Made by a program: the position numbers and the translations under genes. Below, piece by piece: positions 22,419-34,077 of a DNA stretch of 64,000 nt; the first letter of the stretch is position 1, and every line of letters starts with the position of its first letter. Source of the stretch: Loripinus fragilis (lineage: Eukaryota; Mollusca; Bivalvia; Lucinida; Lucinidae); NCBI GenBank assembly GCA_964019695.1, contig OZ026524.1, forward strand, positions 25,150,164 through 25,214,163. Reading direction: 5' to 3'. Under the pieces are notes generated by a model, which was not told the DNA's origin, did not search any database, and saw nothing but the letters and a program-made list of their open reading frames with translations.

Positions 22419-22439
22419 CGCTTAACTTCATATATATAT

Positions 22440-23690
22440 TGGCTACTCTTGTATTAATCATATGAAGATAGAATATATAGCATCTGTGGGGAAAACCCAG
22501 ATTTTCTGATATCAACAGTTGAAATTTCACGAAATTGTTTTATCAAGCGTAATCACTATTTGATTTTTTCATCTGATCGAATATTTTCCATAGGCCAAAC
22601 TACTAAAAAGTTTCACCATGTGGTAGGCAAGAATACTAGTTCTCAAATTATTTTGATATGCAGAACAACTAGAATTTTTTTGATCCGATCAAATAGTTTC
22701 CAATAACCAAACTACTGAAATTTTCACAATGTTGCAGGCGAGACTACATGTTTTGCTAGATCTTAAGTGGCAGGCGAGACTACAATTTTTGCTAGGACTA
22801 TAGTGTCAGGCGAGACTACATTTTTTAAAAAATTAGCAAGAAGTATCAGGGACTGTATAAACAGCACCATTACTCCCCCAGTACTATCCTAACCTCGGAA
22901 TCCCTGGCGATTGAAACTGTCTCAAATACAAGTCAAATTCCTGCATGTCTCTATAGACCAGAGAATTTGAGGCGGAGCCACTCCAACCCGAAGGCTGGCG
23001 CCCTTAAACAGCCGAAGCTGCTCTACCTTTTTAAATGCATATTCAACAGTTTCTGAAGCACAAAGCTTCTCTACGGGCCTCGGCGGACATTTAGAGTACC
23101 AGTGGTCAGTTATTTTTTGTTCAACATATATCTCTACTGACTTAATAAGCCAATATTTGCGATTCATATATATAGTTATCCTATCACAGAATAAGTTTGA
23201 AATGGTGTCTCAATGTTACTCTATCCCATATTAGTTTTCAAGCCTTATAGTATGTAAAATCGATAACTTGAATATAAGAGCTATCTTATTGTAAAAATTT
23301 AAAGTAAATCGGATAAAAAATACCCGAGCTATTACAAATTTTGCATATTTTTTACCGTGAAATTTTTTATTCAAGGGAGATAATTTAATGGCATGAAATA
23401 GCAAGAACCAGATTTCTAAAAAGTAAAAAATCATATTTTCGCAATAACTTGAGTTTGCCTCAACCGATTTTCAAAATTTTTTCACCCTATAAAAGCTTAG
23501 GATAATTGCTATCTTATCACATATATTAGAACTAATTCCTCTGCAGGTATCACATCATGGAAGTAGCAAGAGGGCAAACAATTTTCTGTTGATGGCATAT
23601 CAACTACCGAGAGAAATACAACATATAATTTGGACTCATGAAATTTACTTAGTTATTTTATATATCATCACAGAAGGACCTTTATTCCAC
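22440..23690. other. Intergenic stretch with short GGCGAGACTACA triplication
   Basis: At about 22735-22820 the phrase AGGCGAGACTACA recurs three times at ~40-bp spacing. Otherwise AT-rich with only short frames; the 81-codon minus frame at 22922-23167 has no recognised domain. Confidence 0.4.
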
Positions 23691-25035
23691 TAAAATGACT
23701 AAGTTATTTCCAAAGCTAAATCTGACTAAGTTATTTTCAAAGCTGGAAATTATCACACTCATACACCAGCCAGAATGGCCCAAAAAGTTATTCACAGCCC
23801 AATGCTCAAGCCTACCAGGAATTGATTGGGGAGAGGGTATAAGTCAAATTGTCAAATGTGTAGGTGTGGAAACTCCACATTGTGTAGATGTGACGATGTG
23901 GTGGATCCACATTGTCAAGATGTGGAGATGTGGTGGATCCACATTTTAAGTGTGGCGGTCCACATATAATTCGTACTTATCAAAGAATGAACGTAAATCT
24001 CCATTATTCTGACCCGCATTATGCATTTATTCACATTTGAAATGTGGAAATCCACATTGCTCCACAATACATCCACATTGCTCCACATTACATCCACATT
24101 CAAATTGTGGAGATGTGGTGGATCCACATTGCATCCACATTGCATCCACATTTTACGTGTGAAGGTCCACATTGTATCCACATCTCAAGTGATATGGACA
24201 CATTCATCAAAATCCGATCATTAAACCTAATACTATTACATGCCAATGATGATTATCTAAGATATGAACAGAAGCTCTAACTTAATCATAAGATAGATAC
24301 TAGCTATCAAATACGACTTCATGCAAGAATCTGAAAAAGTATAATTCTTAAATACTTTCAAGCAGCCTAATCATATCTAAGTACACACCTACTCTAGCAA
24401 GTTAATGCTATAGAGTGATGCCTCTAGGAGATTGACCAAGAGACTCTAAAGACGCATAGAACTTAGTAGCCTTGACACACCATATATCACCACAAATTAT
24501 AGCTCCTAAAATGACTAAGTTATCTTCAAAGCTGAATTTAACTAAGTTATTTTATATATCACCACAGAAGAGACTTCATCCCCCCTAAAATGACTAAGTT
24601 ATTTCCCAACAGCCCAAGAAACTATTATAATCATTGATCAGCCAGAGTAACTCTCAAATAGACTCAACAGCCCAGGAAATTATCATAATCACAAGCCAAC
24701 CAGTGGATATGACCAGAAAACTATTACAAAGCAGTCAAAAATAAACTAAGTTATTTCTCAATAGCCCAGGAAACTATCACAATTATAGACCCACCAGTGG
24801 ATATGACCAGAAAACTATCACAATCATGGGCCCAGCCAGAATACCCCTAAATAAACTAAGTTATTTCTCATTAGCCCAGAAAACTATCACAATCATAGGC
24901 CCCAGCCAGAATAGACCTCAAAAATAAACTAAGTTATTCCCCAAAAGCCCAGGAAACTATCACAATTATAGGCCCAGCCAGAATAATCCCAAAAGTAAAC
25001 TAAGTTATTCACAGCTAGTCACTCAAGCCTACCAG
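23690..25035 (+). repeat. Degenerate ~65-75-bp array (ACTAAGTTATT / CCAGGAAACTATCACAAT)
   Basis: ACTAAGTTATTTC and GCCCAG(C/G)AAACTATCACAAT recur irregularly at 23695-23770 and again at 24510-25010, at roughly 65-75-bp spacing. The array is interrupted by the CCACATT block at 23865-24195. Confidence 0.65.
23865..24195. repeat. Cryptically simple block built from (A/G)TCCACATT
   Basis: Both orientations of one short word (TCCACATT / AATGTGGA), often as the palindrome-rich GATGTGGTGGATCCACATT, occur dozens of times with no fixed period. This makes long overlapping frames on both strands that are not genes. Confidence 0.8.
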
Positions 25036-25044
25036 GGTAGTCAT

Positions 25045-25113
25045 CTCTGGACCCAAAATTTTAGCCTGAAAAATTCTAAGTTCTTTTCAGGCTTAAAAAT
25101 TTTGGGTCCAGAG
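25045..25113. repeat. Perfect-arm hairpin (~28-bp arms)
   Basis: CTCTGGACCCAAAATTTTAG... and its complement ...TTTTGGGTCCAGAG with a ~12-bp loop. MITE-like; no second copy recognised here. Confidence 0.7.
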
Positions 25114-25199
25114 TGGCCCCCATTACTACTTGTGACAGAAATCTAAACCATTATTAAACGGTATATGAAGATGAAGAATTTAGCCAAAGGTACATTTTA

Positions 25200-25675
25200 T
25201 CTGAAACGCCTTTAAGCGGAGAATGTTGTATACTATAGAGCAAATAAAAATAACGCAACACACTACATATATATTATGAAAGAATATACCAGAAATAACA
25301 CGATCATATTTCAAACACGTTCATGTATACAGATGTCAAGAGCAGGCTATAAAAGTTTATCTAAAACGCTGGTGTATAATATAGAGCAAATAAAAAGTAA
25401 CGCAACTCACTACATACGCATTATGAAAGAATATACCAAGGATATCACGGTCATAGTTTCAAACATGTTCACGTATATAGACGTCAAGAACAGGCTATAC
25501 ATGTTTATCTGAAACGCTCAAATGCGGAGAATGTTGTAAAATATAGAGTAAATAATAAATAACGCAACACACTACATACACAATATGAAAGAATATACCA
25601 GGGATACCACGATCATAGTTTCAAACACAGTTACGAATATAGGCGTCAAGAGCAGACTATACATCCTCATGAATT
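25200..25675 (+). repeat. ~154-bp tandem array, three units
   Basis: GAGAATGTTGTATACTATAG (25219), its equivalent at about 25375, and at 25527. Each unit has AACGCAACACACTACATA, TATGAAAGAATATACCAG, ATCATAGTTTCAAACA and GACGTCAAGAACAGGCTATA. An (AAT)n microsatellite follows at 25709-25755. Confidence 0.8.
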
Positions 25676-25759
25676 GGGCGGCATTTCCTGGTTTTGCAAA
25701 GAAGATAAATTAATAATAATAATAATAATAGTTATAATAATAATAAAATAAAATTGTTA

Positions 25760-27380
25760 AGTCAACGATGGAATCAATCACAGTTTTACATCTAACGTTC
25801 TTACATTTCAGTTTCCAATATTTGGAGCAACGACAGGTTATTAGAACCCAAATTGGCTAGAAAGTAGTTGACGGTTATTTACATCTGGAGGTCGCCAGTG
25901 ACGAGGAGGATCAGAAACACATTTGAAGAGCTCAATCCAAGTCGTCATTGGAAATTTGAAAGTCCATATTTAAAGCACAATGTAAAGATAAGTACAGAAA
26001 GCAGCTTTTCTTGTTTTCATCAGATAGACATTTCAGATATAAAGATTTTTTTTAAGATGTGAATCTTGGCGCTATACTAAGGTTGGTAGTACAGATCAGT
26101 TAGATCATGAGAGACGATAACGAAGGCGGGTGGTTTTGTAGAGAGTAAGTACAGATGAATCCCCATGAAATAGGCTAAATATTAAATATAAATAGATGCA
26201 TGGTCATATTAGTACTTTACGTTGGTTATAGAAGAGGATTACACTTTATCTATTTGCTGTACTGATCGCGACAAATACTGTTGTTTTTTTGCCAGAGAGT
26301 GTTTATCTTAAATAAAAGATGGAAATTTCTGCCATGTAAAGAGGTCTTACAGTAATTAGACAACCAAGAGATCCACTCATTACTATCTTAAAAATGTATT
26401 TTTAAAATTGAAACGTAGCCTCATGCTATTAATACTCTACTGTAAAAATAACAAGGCACAAAGCATAGATTAGTACTGGATTGTAATTGCATAAGCAATA
26501 ATTTGCAGAAATCTAAGCTTAAAATACAAAATAGTTGCAAGATAACATGACTACAACTTCAAAATGATATTTCATGAGCTAATTTGAAAATGATGAGGCT
26601 TATATTAATTACATGGATAAAGCTCAGTCAAATGGAACGGTTTGAGCTTTTTCATGGTCAGACGCAGGTAAGAAAGCATTTTACATACAGAATTCTTTAC
26701 TGAAATTGGCGAGCATTGGTCAAATATTGTGGAAAGTTTTAACAGTGATGTTATTATGGTGGTAAACGGTCAAAGAACAACTACATTTGTAAATGACTGT
26801 ATATGTGGTATCAAAGCTATAACGCAGTATGTATTTAAATTTTGCTCATAGGCAGCCCTTATTCCTGATATTGATTTTTTTCTTTATTTCATGAAATTTG
26901 GATTTCTTCTGTTTGAAGAAAATTATCAATTGAACCGTTTGTGCATGTTAAATGATTCATACATTTCTTCTGCTTGAAAATGGGTAGGTTTATGTATGCT
27001 GAAAGATGGAGAAAATGTAAAAGATAATCAAAGAAAGGAGATTTCAATTAGAAACATACAGTCAGAAACATAAACTGAAATCGCTGCATCTACAGAAGAA
27101 TAGATGTTAGAGACATGTCAGTTAAAGGTACGCTTGTTAGAATAAAAATGAGTCATTCACCTTTGAAAAGGGGTCAGTTGTTTTAAAGGCGTAGTCGTTA
27201 AAAGCTAATGTCAGAGTATTGAAAGAGAATACTGCATTTGATTCTGAATTATTTGCAAAAGAAAAACGGTGATGCTTATGTTGGCTATGCAGATATGGAC
27301 AATGTTATAAGAAGTGAGACAAAATTAAAAAATCCAAATACACTTGCAGTGTAATTGATTTTCCCAGTAGTGGAATTTCA
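25760..27380. other. Intergenic stretch, no gene assigned
   Basis: A 64-codon plus-strand frame (25868-26062) has no recognised domain. No TE ends were seen. Confidence 0.3.
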
Positions 27381-28800
27381 AAGGTTATTTCCCAAGGTAA
27401 GAATATATATCATAGGAGCAGTAGATTTATGTGGGAAGATCAAACTTTCCTTACTCTAAAAATCGGTTGGTGACTAGGTCACATGTCATTTCCCCAGAAG
27501 AGGAAACAAGAAGTTCCCCAGAAGTGGAAAAAGGTATTTATCTGGTATAAGGTAATTTTGAGATTGCCCAGGAGGTGGAAACGATTTTCCAAGAAGGGGG
27601 AAAAGTATTTACCTGGTAGAAGGTTATTTTCAAAGGTAAGAATATATATCATAGGAGCTGTAGATTTATGTTGGAAGAGCATACTTTCCTCATAAGAGAG
27701 CTCAAAAGTCGATTGGTGACTAGGTCACATGTCATTTCCCAAGAAGAGAAAACATGAAGTTCCCTTGAAGTGGAAAAAGGTATTCATCTGGTATAAGGTA
27801 ATAATTGAGATTGCCCAGGAAGAAGAAACTAGTTCTCACAGAAGTGGGAAAAAGGTATTTACCTGATAGAAGGTTAATTCCAAAGGTAAGAAAACATAAC
27901 ACAGTAGCAGTAGATTTATGTGGGAAAAGCAAACTTTCCTCATAAGAGAGTTTTTAAATTGGTTGGTGACTAGGTTACTTGTTCGTTCCCCAGAAGTGGA
28001 AATATGAAGTTCCCCAGAAGTGGAAAAAGGTATTTATCTGGTATAAGGTATTAATTGAGATTTCCCAGGAAGTGGAAGCGAGTTCCCCAGAAGTGGAAAA
28101 AGGGTATTTACCTGGTAAAAGGTAACAATTGAGATTTCCCAGGAAGTGGAAACGAGTTCCCGGGAAGTGGGAAAAAGGTATTTTCCTGGTAGAAGGTTAA
28201 TTCCAAAGGTAAGAAAACATAACATAGTAGCAGTAGATTTATGTGGGAAAAGCAAACTTTCCTCATAAGAGAGCTTTAAAATTGGTTGGTGGCTAGGTCA
28301 CATGTCCGTTCCCCAGAAGTTGAAATATGAAGTTCCCAAGAAGTAGAAAAAGGTATTTATCTGGTATAAGGTACTAATTGAGATTTCCCAGGAAGTGGAA
28401 GCGAGTTCCCCAGAAGTGGAAAAAGGGTATTTACCTGGTAAAAGGTAACAATTGAGATTTCCCAGGAAGTGGAAACGAGTTCCCCGGAAGTGGAAAATGG
28501 TATATACTTGGTAGAAGGTAACAATCGAGATTTCCCAGGAAGTGGAAACGAGTTCCCCGGAAGTGGAACGTGGTATTTACCTGGTAGAAGGTAATAATTG
28601 AGATTTCCCAGGAAGTGAAAATGAGTTCCCCGGAAGTGGAAAATGGTATTTACCTGGTAACAATTGAGATTTCCCAGGAGTGGAAACAAATTTCTCGGAA
28701 GTGGAAAAGGGTATTTACCTGGTAGATGGTAAAAGTTGAGATTTCCCAGGAAGTGGAAAAAGTTATTTACCTGTTAACAGATAATAACTGAGATTTCCCC
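27380..28800 (+). repeat. Two-level minisatellite (73-bp unit in ~240-300-bp higher-order unit)
   Basis: The 73-bp unit GAGATTTCCCAGGAAGTGGA...TTACCTGGTAGAAGGTAA recurs at about 28058, 28131, 28380, 28454, 28527, 28600, 28665 and 28737. A longer block, GTAGATTTATGTGGGAAAAG...GGTTGGTGACTAGGTCACAT, punctuates it at about 27420, 27655, 27910 and 28230. Minus-strand frames of 66-110 codons are the unit translated; their sequences repeat in step with the DNA, so I do not call genes. Confidence 0.88.
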
Positions 28801-28819
28801 AGGAGCGGAAGTCAGGTTG

Positions 28820-29660
28820 AAAATGCAGACTGAAGGTCTTAATTTTCTAAAAGTGCAAAAGTCCCTAAGAGCAAAATCAATGAACAAATAAAAAAAAATA
28901 TCAGATGAAAATAAGGGTAGACTTTCAAACAACGAAGTATTTGGTTTTAGTATGGTTTTGGGAGAGAAAATGTCCTCCATACCAACAAAGATGGAGGAGT
29001 AGATATGGCTGTATAGAGCAGTATTTAGAAGATAAAAAATGAGGTCAATGTGTATTACAATAACAAGAAAATGAATTCACTCATAAAAAATCAGGAGTAG
29101 AAAAGGTGATTTTCAAAACATCGCCATGGTGGTAAGTTACGTAAAATATCAAAATTAAAATGTCAGTAAAATGGATATGGTATATTTCTAATGAGCTATG
29201 CGTTTATTTAAGTCAGAGACAGAAGAAAATTAAATTGACTGATATATGGGATCACAAACAAATGACAAGTTCAGTGTATATTATAACGTAGATACAAATA
29301 AGTTAATTCCAGATGGGTTCCCAGTATAGAAGTTGCCCGATTATTAGCTCAGTATCAGAGTTAGCAGAGGTGAACTGTTGAGTATAATAGATATGGCAGT
29401 CTGTTGTACTTTAAGAGTTTTAGACCAGCCGTTTGCACCTGATTATCTAATTTTAATGGGTAAAACAAAAGTAAATAAGTAGGTAAATAATATGAGTACC
29501 AGATACAGTCATTTTAATCAGACAAATATTATATGCAAATGGGCATGAAAACAATGATATTTTTGGAAAATAAATTTTAGATTTCAGCATGATTGCAATG
29601 AAAATAAGAATAATATGTATTGACAATAAGGCTATTTGTATATGGCTATTTGTTTTCATT
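28820..29660. other. Intergenic stretch
   Basis: AT-rich, no recognised gene or TE end. Confidence 0.3.
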
Positions 29661-29668
29661 TGTTGCAG

Positions 29669-29842
29669 GTATTGGCTCAATCAGAAACATACAACATCAT
29701 CTGTTTTGACAAAGCGATTAAGAAGGAACTTTCTGAGCAAATCTCAACACATTGTGTCCTGAAGCAAGCGGAAGTACAAAAAATACACGTATACCATGTG
29801 TTTTTAGCACTGTCCGCTGGAAGTCACCTGACAGTTAAATAA
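29669..29842 (+). CDS. Possible terminal exon, unknown product
   Basis: A good acceptor (TATTTGTTTTCATTTGTTGCAG, pyrimidine-rich and ending 29668) precedes 57 open codons and a TAA at 29842. The peptide has mixed, non-repetitive composition (VLAQSETYNIICFDKAIKKE..., ending SAGSHLTVK). I recognise no family. No partner exon upstream could be fixed, so it may be chance; length and composition alone do not prove coding. Confidence 0.2.
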   Translation, partial: VLAQSETYNIICFDKAIKKELSEQISTHCVLKQAEVQKIHVYHVFLALSAGSHLTVK

Positions 29843-29920
29843 GTACGTTAAAACTTTTGGAGTCAAAATGTTAAAAATTACAGAGGTGATGTCTATGTGA
29901 GGCATTGTGATGTGACTTAT

Positions 29921-30555
29921 TAGAATCTATACAAAATTTTGTCGCTCTCTTTCTAATATTTGCATTTTCTAAGCGCACCAACATGCAAACTGTGTTTGTT
30001 TACTATGTTAGAAGTTAAGAATAGACTTAACATTCTGCTCGTTTCATCGAATAGAGCAGAATATTTGTCTAGTCGGTACTAGCATTAACAAAGGTTGTGC
30101 AGTATATTATTACTCAGTCACGCACGGACTGAGAATAAACAGGTAATGCAATAGCAAACGAAGTGTCGTGTAAAATCAGTTCTAAGGCGGCTTCACAGAC
30201 GTGAGCAACACACAAAATTTTGTATAGATTCGAGCAAGAGATCTTGCCGTGTTGATTTGCACGTCGTCATTGCTATGGGGTATACTGCACTGTATAAAAT
30301 CACAGCTAGTTTTCGCCAAACAAAAAAGAAAAGTTTGGTGTCATGTGGGCTGGACGGCAGATACTTCGGCAATGAGAATATCTAAGGGTTAAGTAAACTG
30401 TGTGACTGGCACTGGGCTTTTACAAGCATTTCTTTAATAGATCTCATCAAGGTCTGCAACGTCCTTCCATGCCACGCTGCTCATCTGCTCACATTAAAGC
30501 GCGCCAACATGCAAACTGTGTTTGTTTTCTTTGTTAGAAGTTAAGAATAGACTTC
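29921..30555. repeat. Direct and inverted duplication around 30.0-30.5 kb
   Basis: A ~55-bp segment (ACCAACATGCAAACTGTGTT, ...TAGAAGTTAAGAATAGACTT) at about 29976-30030 recurs at 30500-30555. Inside, GAATCTATACAAAATTTTGT at about 29923 is inverted at about 30212-30233. Likely a decayed element; no ORF. Confidence 0.55.
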
Positions 30556-31059
30556 GAAATGCTCTTTGTCCATAGCTTGATTCTAAAATTGAGCTGAGTT
30601 GTTCAGATTCAGAATTTCTAGGTTTTCCTGTTTTCTACACTGATTTTTTATGTTTAAAAATAACGTGGTACTGATCTCTCGGCGCTCTATCTGCTTACAT
30701 GGCTATCACCCACTGACATCAAGAGCACTAGCACTGCATGAGTCGCGAGCGTTTAAGATCAACCCTATCATGGGCTTTGCTGGAAATCACTATCCCCGCA
30801 CTTACACGGCACTTGGGGACATTCAATAGGTAATTATACCGCTCATAAGCCCTGCCATTCCCCCGCTATCCCCGTAGGTGGTGGGGGGGGGGGGGGTGGA
30901 TACAAATGACTGGTGCATAAACCCAGCCAAATTGGCCACTCCGTGGAATTCGCTCATGATTAAAACACTTCTTAATTTGTTTTCTCTAAAACCATGAGGC
31001 CAAGGCCCAACAGCATAATTGGGCCTCAACGTAAGAAAACCTGTCTTCGAGTATTTGCG

Positions 31060-31200
31060 AACAACACAGGCGCAGACCAGCCTGTGCATCCGCACAGACT
31101 GATCAGCGCCTTTGCTACTTGCTTACTGTAAGTATCATATCTGAACTTGCTTCAAGCAAAATTTCAATATTCTAGCTAGTCTCTGAAGCCGAGGAGAATG
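31060..31200. mobile_element. Hairpin family H2, copy 1
   Basis: AGGCGCAGACCAGCCTGTGC / GCACAGACTGATCAGCGCCT arms, preceded by AAGAAAACCTGTCTTCG and followed by GAACTTGCTTCAAGC and CTAGTCTCTGAAGCC. The flank matches the copy at 55330-55530, so this is one element with a long conserved body. Confidence 0.65.
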
Positions 31201-31800
31201 GTGTGAGTCTCGCTTTGACGGAAACCCCGAAGACATGTTTTCTCGCGACGACGCCAATTATCATTGTTATATGACTGAAGAGAATCCGGTCTCCTAATTG
31301 GCCCAATTTGTCTTCATAAATCTCTATGTCTACTCGAAAACTGGTCTTAACTGGCCCAGAATGTGATATAGGATGAAAACCAGCTCAAAATAGTTTCCAG
31401 AAGTTAATATTTTGACATCTCTGCAATATCACCCTCTAGAGAGCTAAAAATACCATGATTAGTACGAGTATAAAACTAGCATATGCTGCATAAAATTGAC
31501 ATGATTTGCTGTTTCACATTCCAACAGGTAAACTAAAGACTTCATGAATTTTAACAACTGTTTGTTTTGTTTTGTTTGTTCATTTAAACAAAATGTAAAA
31601 ACAGTTTTATGATTAAATTTTACATTCCAAATTCAGAGAATCAATATACATTTCACAATGCAAAAAACTACATTAAAATATTTTAATAACAGTTGATAAA
31701 CTTGTTAGAAAGTCCTTAGGTTGAAGGTTGAACATGACTTTAACAATAAAAGTGAAAGTAGAAATTTTTCATTCTTAGTTGAAAAGTCATATAACAAAAC

Positions 31801-31940
31801 AGTTATTGACTTCAATTTCGGTAGACATCAGGATTTATCTATCCTAAAAGTGATATTCACCTCGGCCTAGGAGCCTCGGTGAATTATCACTTTTCGGGTA
31901 GATAAATCCTCATGTCTACCTCATTGAAGTCAATAATTGT
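31801..31940. mobile_element. Hairpin MITE family H4, copy 1
   Basis: Arms AGTTATTGACTTCAATTTCG...GTAGACATCAGGATTTATCT and complement, around a loop CGGCCTAGGAGCC. The outer flank TTATATAACAAAACAGTTATT matches the outer flank of the hairpin at 32602, though the inner stem differs. Confidence 0.6.
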
Positions 31941-32601
31941 AATTATTATATAACCTATAAATAGACATCTTTTGATTGGCCCAGATGCCTATCCACTCGA
32001 GTCCATAAAACTACATATCTACTGGGCTGCTGGTTTTTCCCATTCAATATTAGTTACTAAAAATAGACTTAATAGAAACTGTTCATAACAGGTGTGCTTT
32101 CAGCATGAAACTTGCATGATTTGCTGTATATACAATTCAGTGAGTGACCGCAGCATGAAATTCACAAGATTTGGTGTTTCATCATATAAATGTAATTTAG
32201 ACTTTGCTGATGAATATAGTAATTAGCAGAACTCTTAAATGAACTAATGAATCCTTCCTTCTGGATTGATGCAATAAACTTGGAATGGTCCATTGTATAA
32301 TTCAAGGGGTCACAGGTTTTAATTTTTAAACAAAATTGCAGTTTTTTCCCCGAAGATCATTTTTGTCGTAACAAACAGTGTAGACCCCGATGAAATGCCA
32401 CATTATGCGGCATTTAATCTGGATCTTCTCTGTCTGTAGTTGTAATTACAAATAAAATATGCATTCTTTCCTCTTTAAACTGAATGAAATCAATTAGTCA
32501 TCATGTAAAAAAAGAAATTCAAGACTGTCCAAGACATAGTCCATAGCTAAGATTTTGTTGTTGTTGCTTTTTTTATGCTTAGAGAAATTATATAATAAAA
32601 C

Positions 32602-32736
32602 AATTGTTGACTATTGAGGCATTGGACATGATGTGATATCGACCTGAGAATACCAATATTGACATCGGCTTCGCTTCGGTCAATATTGGTACTCTCAGGT
32701 CGATATCACATCATGTCCAATGCCTCAATAGTCAAT
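32602..32736. mobile_element. Hairpin MITE family H4, copy 2
   Basis: Near-perfect ~66-bp arms (ATTGTTGACTATTGAGGCAT... / ...ATGCCTCAATAGTCAAT) with a short loop at about 32668. It shares the outer ATTGTTGACT word with 31801. Confidence 0.75.
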
Positions 32737-32907
32737 AATAGTAAATATATACATGTATATAGGTGGGCAGTATATTAAGGCAGAGCCTCTTGTTTGAATG
32801 CTCTTTTTTGCTTTTAACCATTGTGTTGATTGTAAGCTGTAGAGCCTCTAATAAAGCACCCATACTCGAAGTGTTAGCGATATCAACGTCTGAAAGAAGA
32901 CACCTAT

Positions 32908-33198
32908 GAGGGTCTGGATGGGGTATAATGATTAGTGAATAATGGCCATTTTTTATAATGAATAGTGAATAATGAGCCAAAAAAATAATGAATAGTGACT
33001 AATGAGGGCCTAAAAATAATGAGTAATCCTACGAAAAAGTTAATGAATAGTGAATAATCAGATTTCTTTGCCACCTGTTTTACTTTAAATGAATAATTGG
33101 TCTTATTTTAATGTATAACCCTTAATTTAAATGAGATGAATAATGGGCTATTTTTTTAATGAATAGTGAATACCAGAACCCTCCCCATCCAGACCCTC
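32908..33198. mobile_element. 291-bp MITE with repeat-filled interior, TSD ACCTAT
   Basis: Inverted ends GAGGGTCTGGATGGGG (32908) and CCCCATCCAGACCCTC (ends 33198), flanked by ACCTAT (32902-32907 and 33199-33204). The whole interior is degenerate AATAATGAATAGTGAATAATG repeats. I cannot name the superfamily; the 6-bp duplication and GAGGG end are its diagnostic marks. Confidence 0.8.
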
Positions 33199-33404
33199 AC
33201 CTATTTGTCGGGCCTGATATTGGTCCAGACTGTGTTGCAAAGGTTATCAGAAGATGACACTAGAAGGTATTCAAAAGTTAAAGCAACAGCGATGTTGAAG
33301 CCCTTGTTTAGTGCATCCACTCCGGGCATCCACTCTGCTACATGTACGCTCCGGTCCAGGATGACTGTATTTGAGCCGTGACATGTGATTTCCAACAATG
33401 TGGC

Positions 33405-33640
33405 ATTTTGACAAGTGTAGACTCAGACGAGCCTGTTCAGTCAGTAGCTTAACAATAATAGAATATTCAAACGACTAGCAAAGGCTCTGATCAGTCTGTG
33501 CGTATGCGCAGGCTGGTCTGAGCCTTTGCTGGTCGCACATACCGCATTGTTGGAAATCTCATGCCTTGGCTCATTTCTTGGCCTCGACGCAAGAAAACCT
33601 GTCTTCGGGGTTAAAGAACAATATTTATATGCGCAAACCA
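33405..33640. mobile_element. Hairpin family H2, copy 2 (full-length type)
   Basis: Stem GCAAAGGCTCTGATCAGTCT...GTGCGTATGCGC...GGTCTGAGCCTTTGC at 33478-33530, followed by GGTCGCACATACCGCATTGT, TGGAAATCTCATGCCTTGGC and AAGAAAACCTGTCTTCGGGG. Its minus frame contains RHEISNNAVCATSKGSDQP, a peptide I remember as a frequent spurious prediction in cnidarian and mollusc genomes. That marks a widespread MITE, not a gene. Confidence 0.7.
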
Positions 33641-34077
33641 GCTTGCGCCTGTGCATACTTCCTTGTCATTGTTTTCTTCTTGCAGACGGGGTGGGTGGGG
33701 ATATTGGACAACCTAAAAATAACAAAAACTGACGTCTAATTCCCCACCCTTTGGGTAAATACGTGTGACTATAATCCGTAGGACGGGCAAGAAAATACTT
33801 TTTTTAAATTCCAGATGAAATATCATATTACCAACCCCAGGGTTTAGATGCTTCATCTAATTTTAAGTGGTTGGGATTTGTTTGCAGTCTCATTTCCCTT
33901 GTATTTCCACCGCCCCCGCGACCACTCTAGTAGGTGAATTATTCATTATTATTGGAAGAATATATAAACTTGCTACAACCGAAAATTAGTGGCGGATCCA
34001 GATGGGGTTCAGGTGGTTTGCTCGAACCCCCTCTCCGCCACCCCTTTTTAAATTTTATACTGGAATTGTCTGTCCAA

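Noticed and set aside
23695..24280. Overlapping ORFs on both strands at the CCACATT block
   Set aside because: Low-complexity word repeats keep several frames open; no coding signal.
27479..28689. Family of related minus-strand ORFs as a multigene cluster
   Set aside because: Similarity follows the 73-bp DNA unit, which is not a multiple of three, and no start or promoter context fits.
33441..33656. ORF containing RHEISNN... as a protein gene
   Set aside because: It is the H2 MITE translated; the same peptide appears fused to the Penelope frame at 49742-49860.
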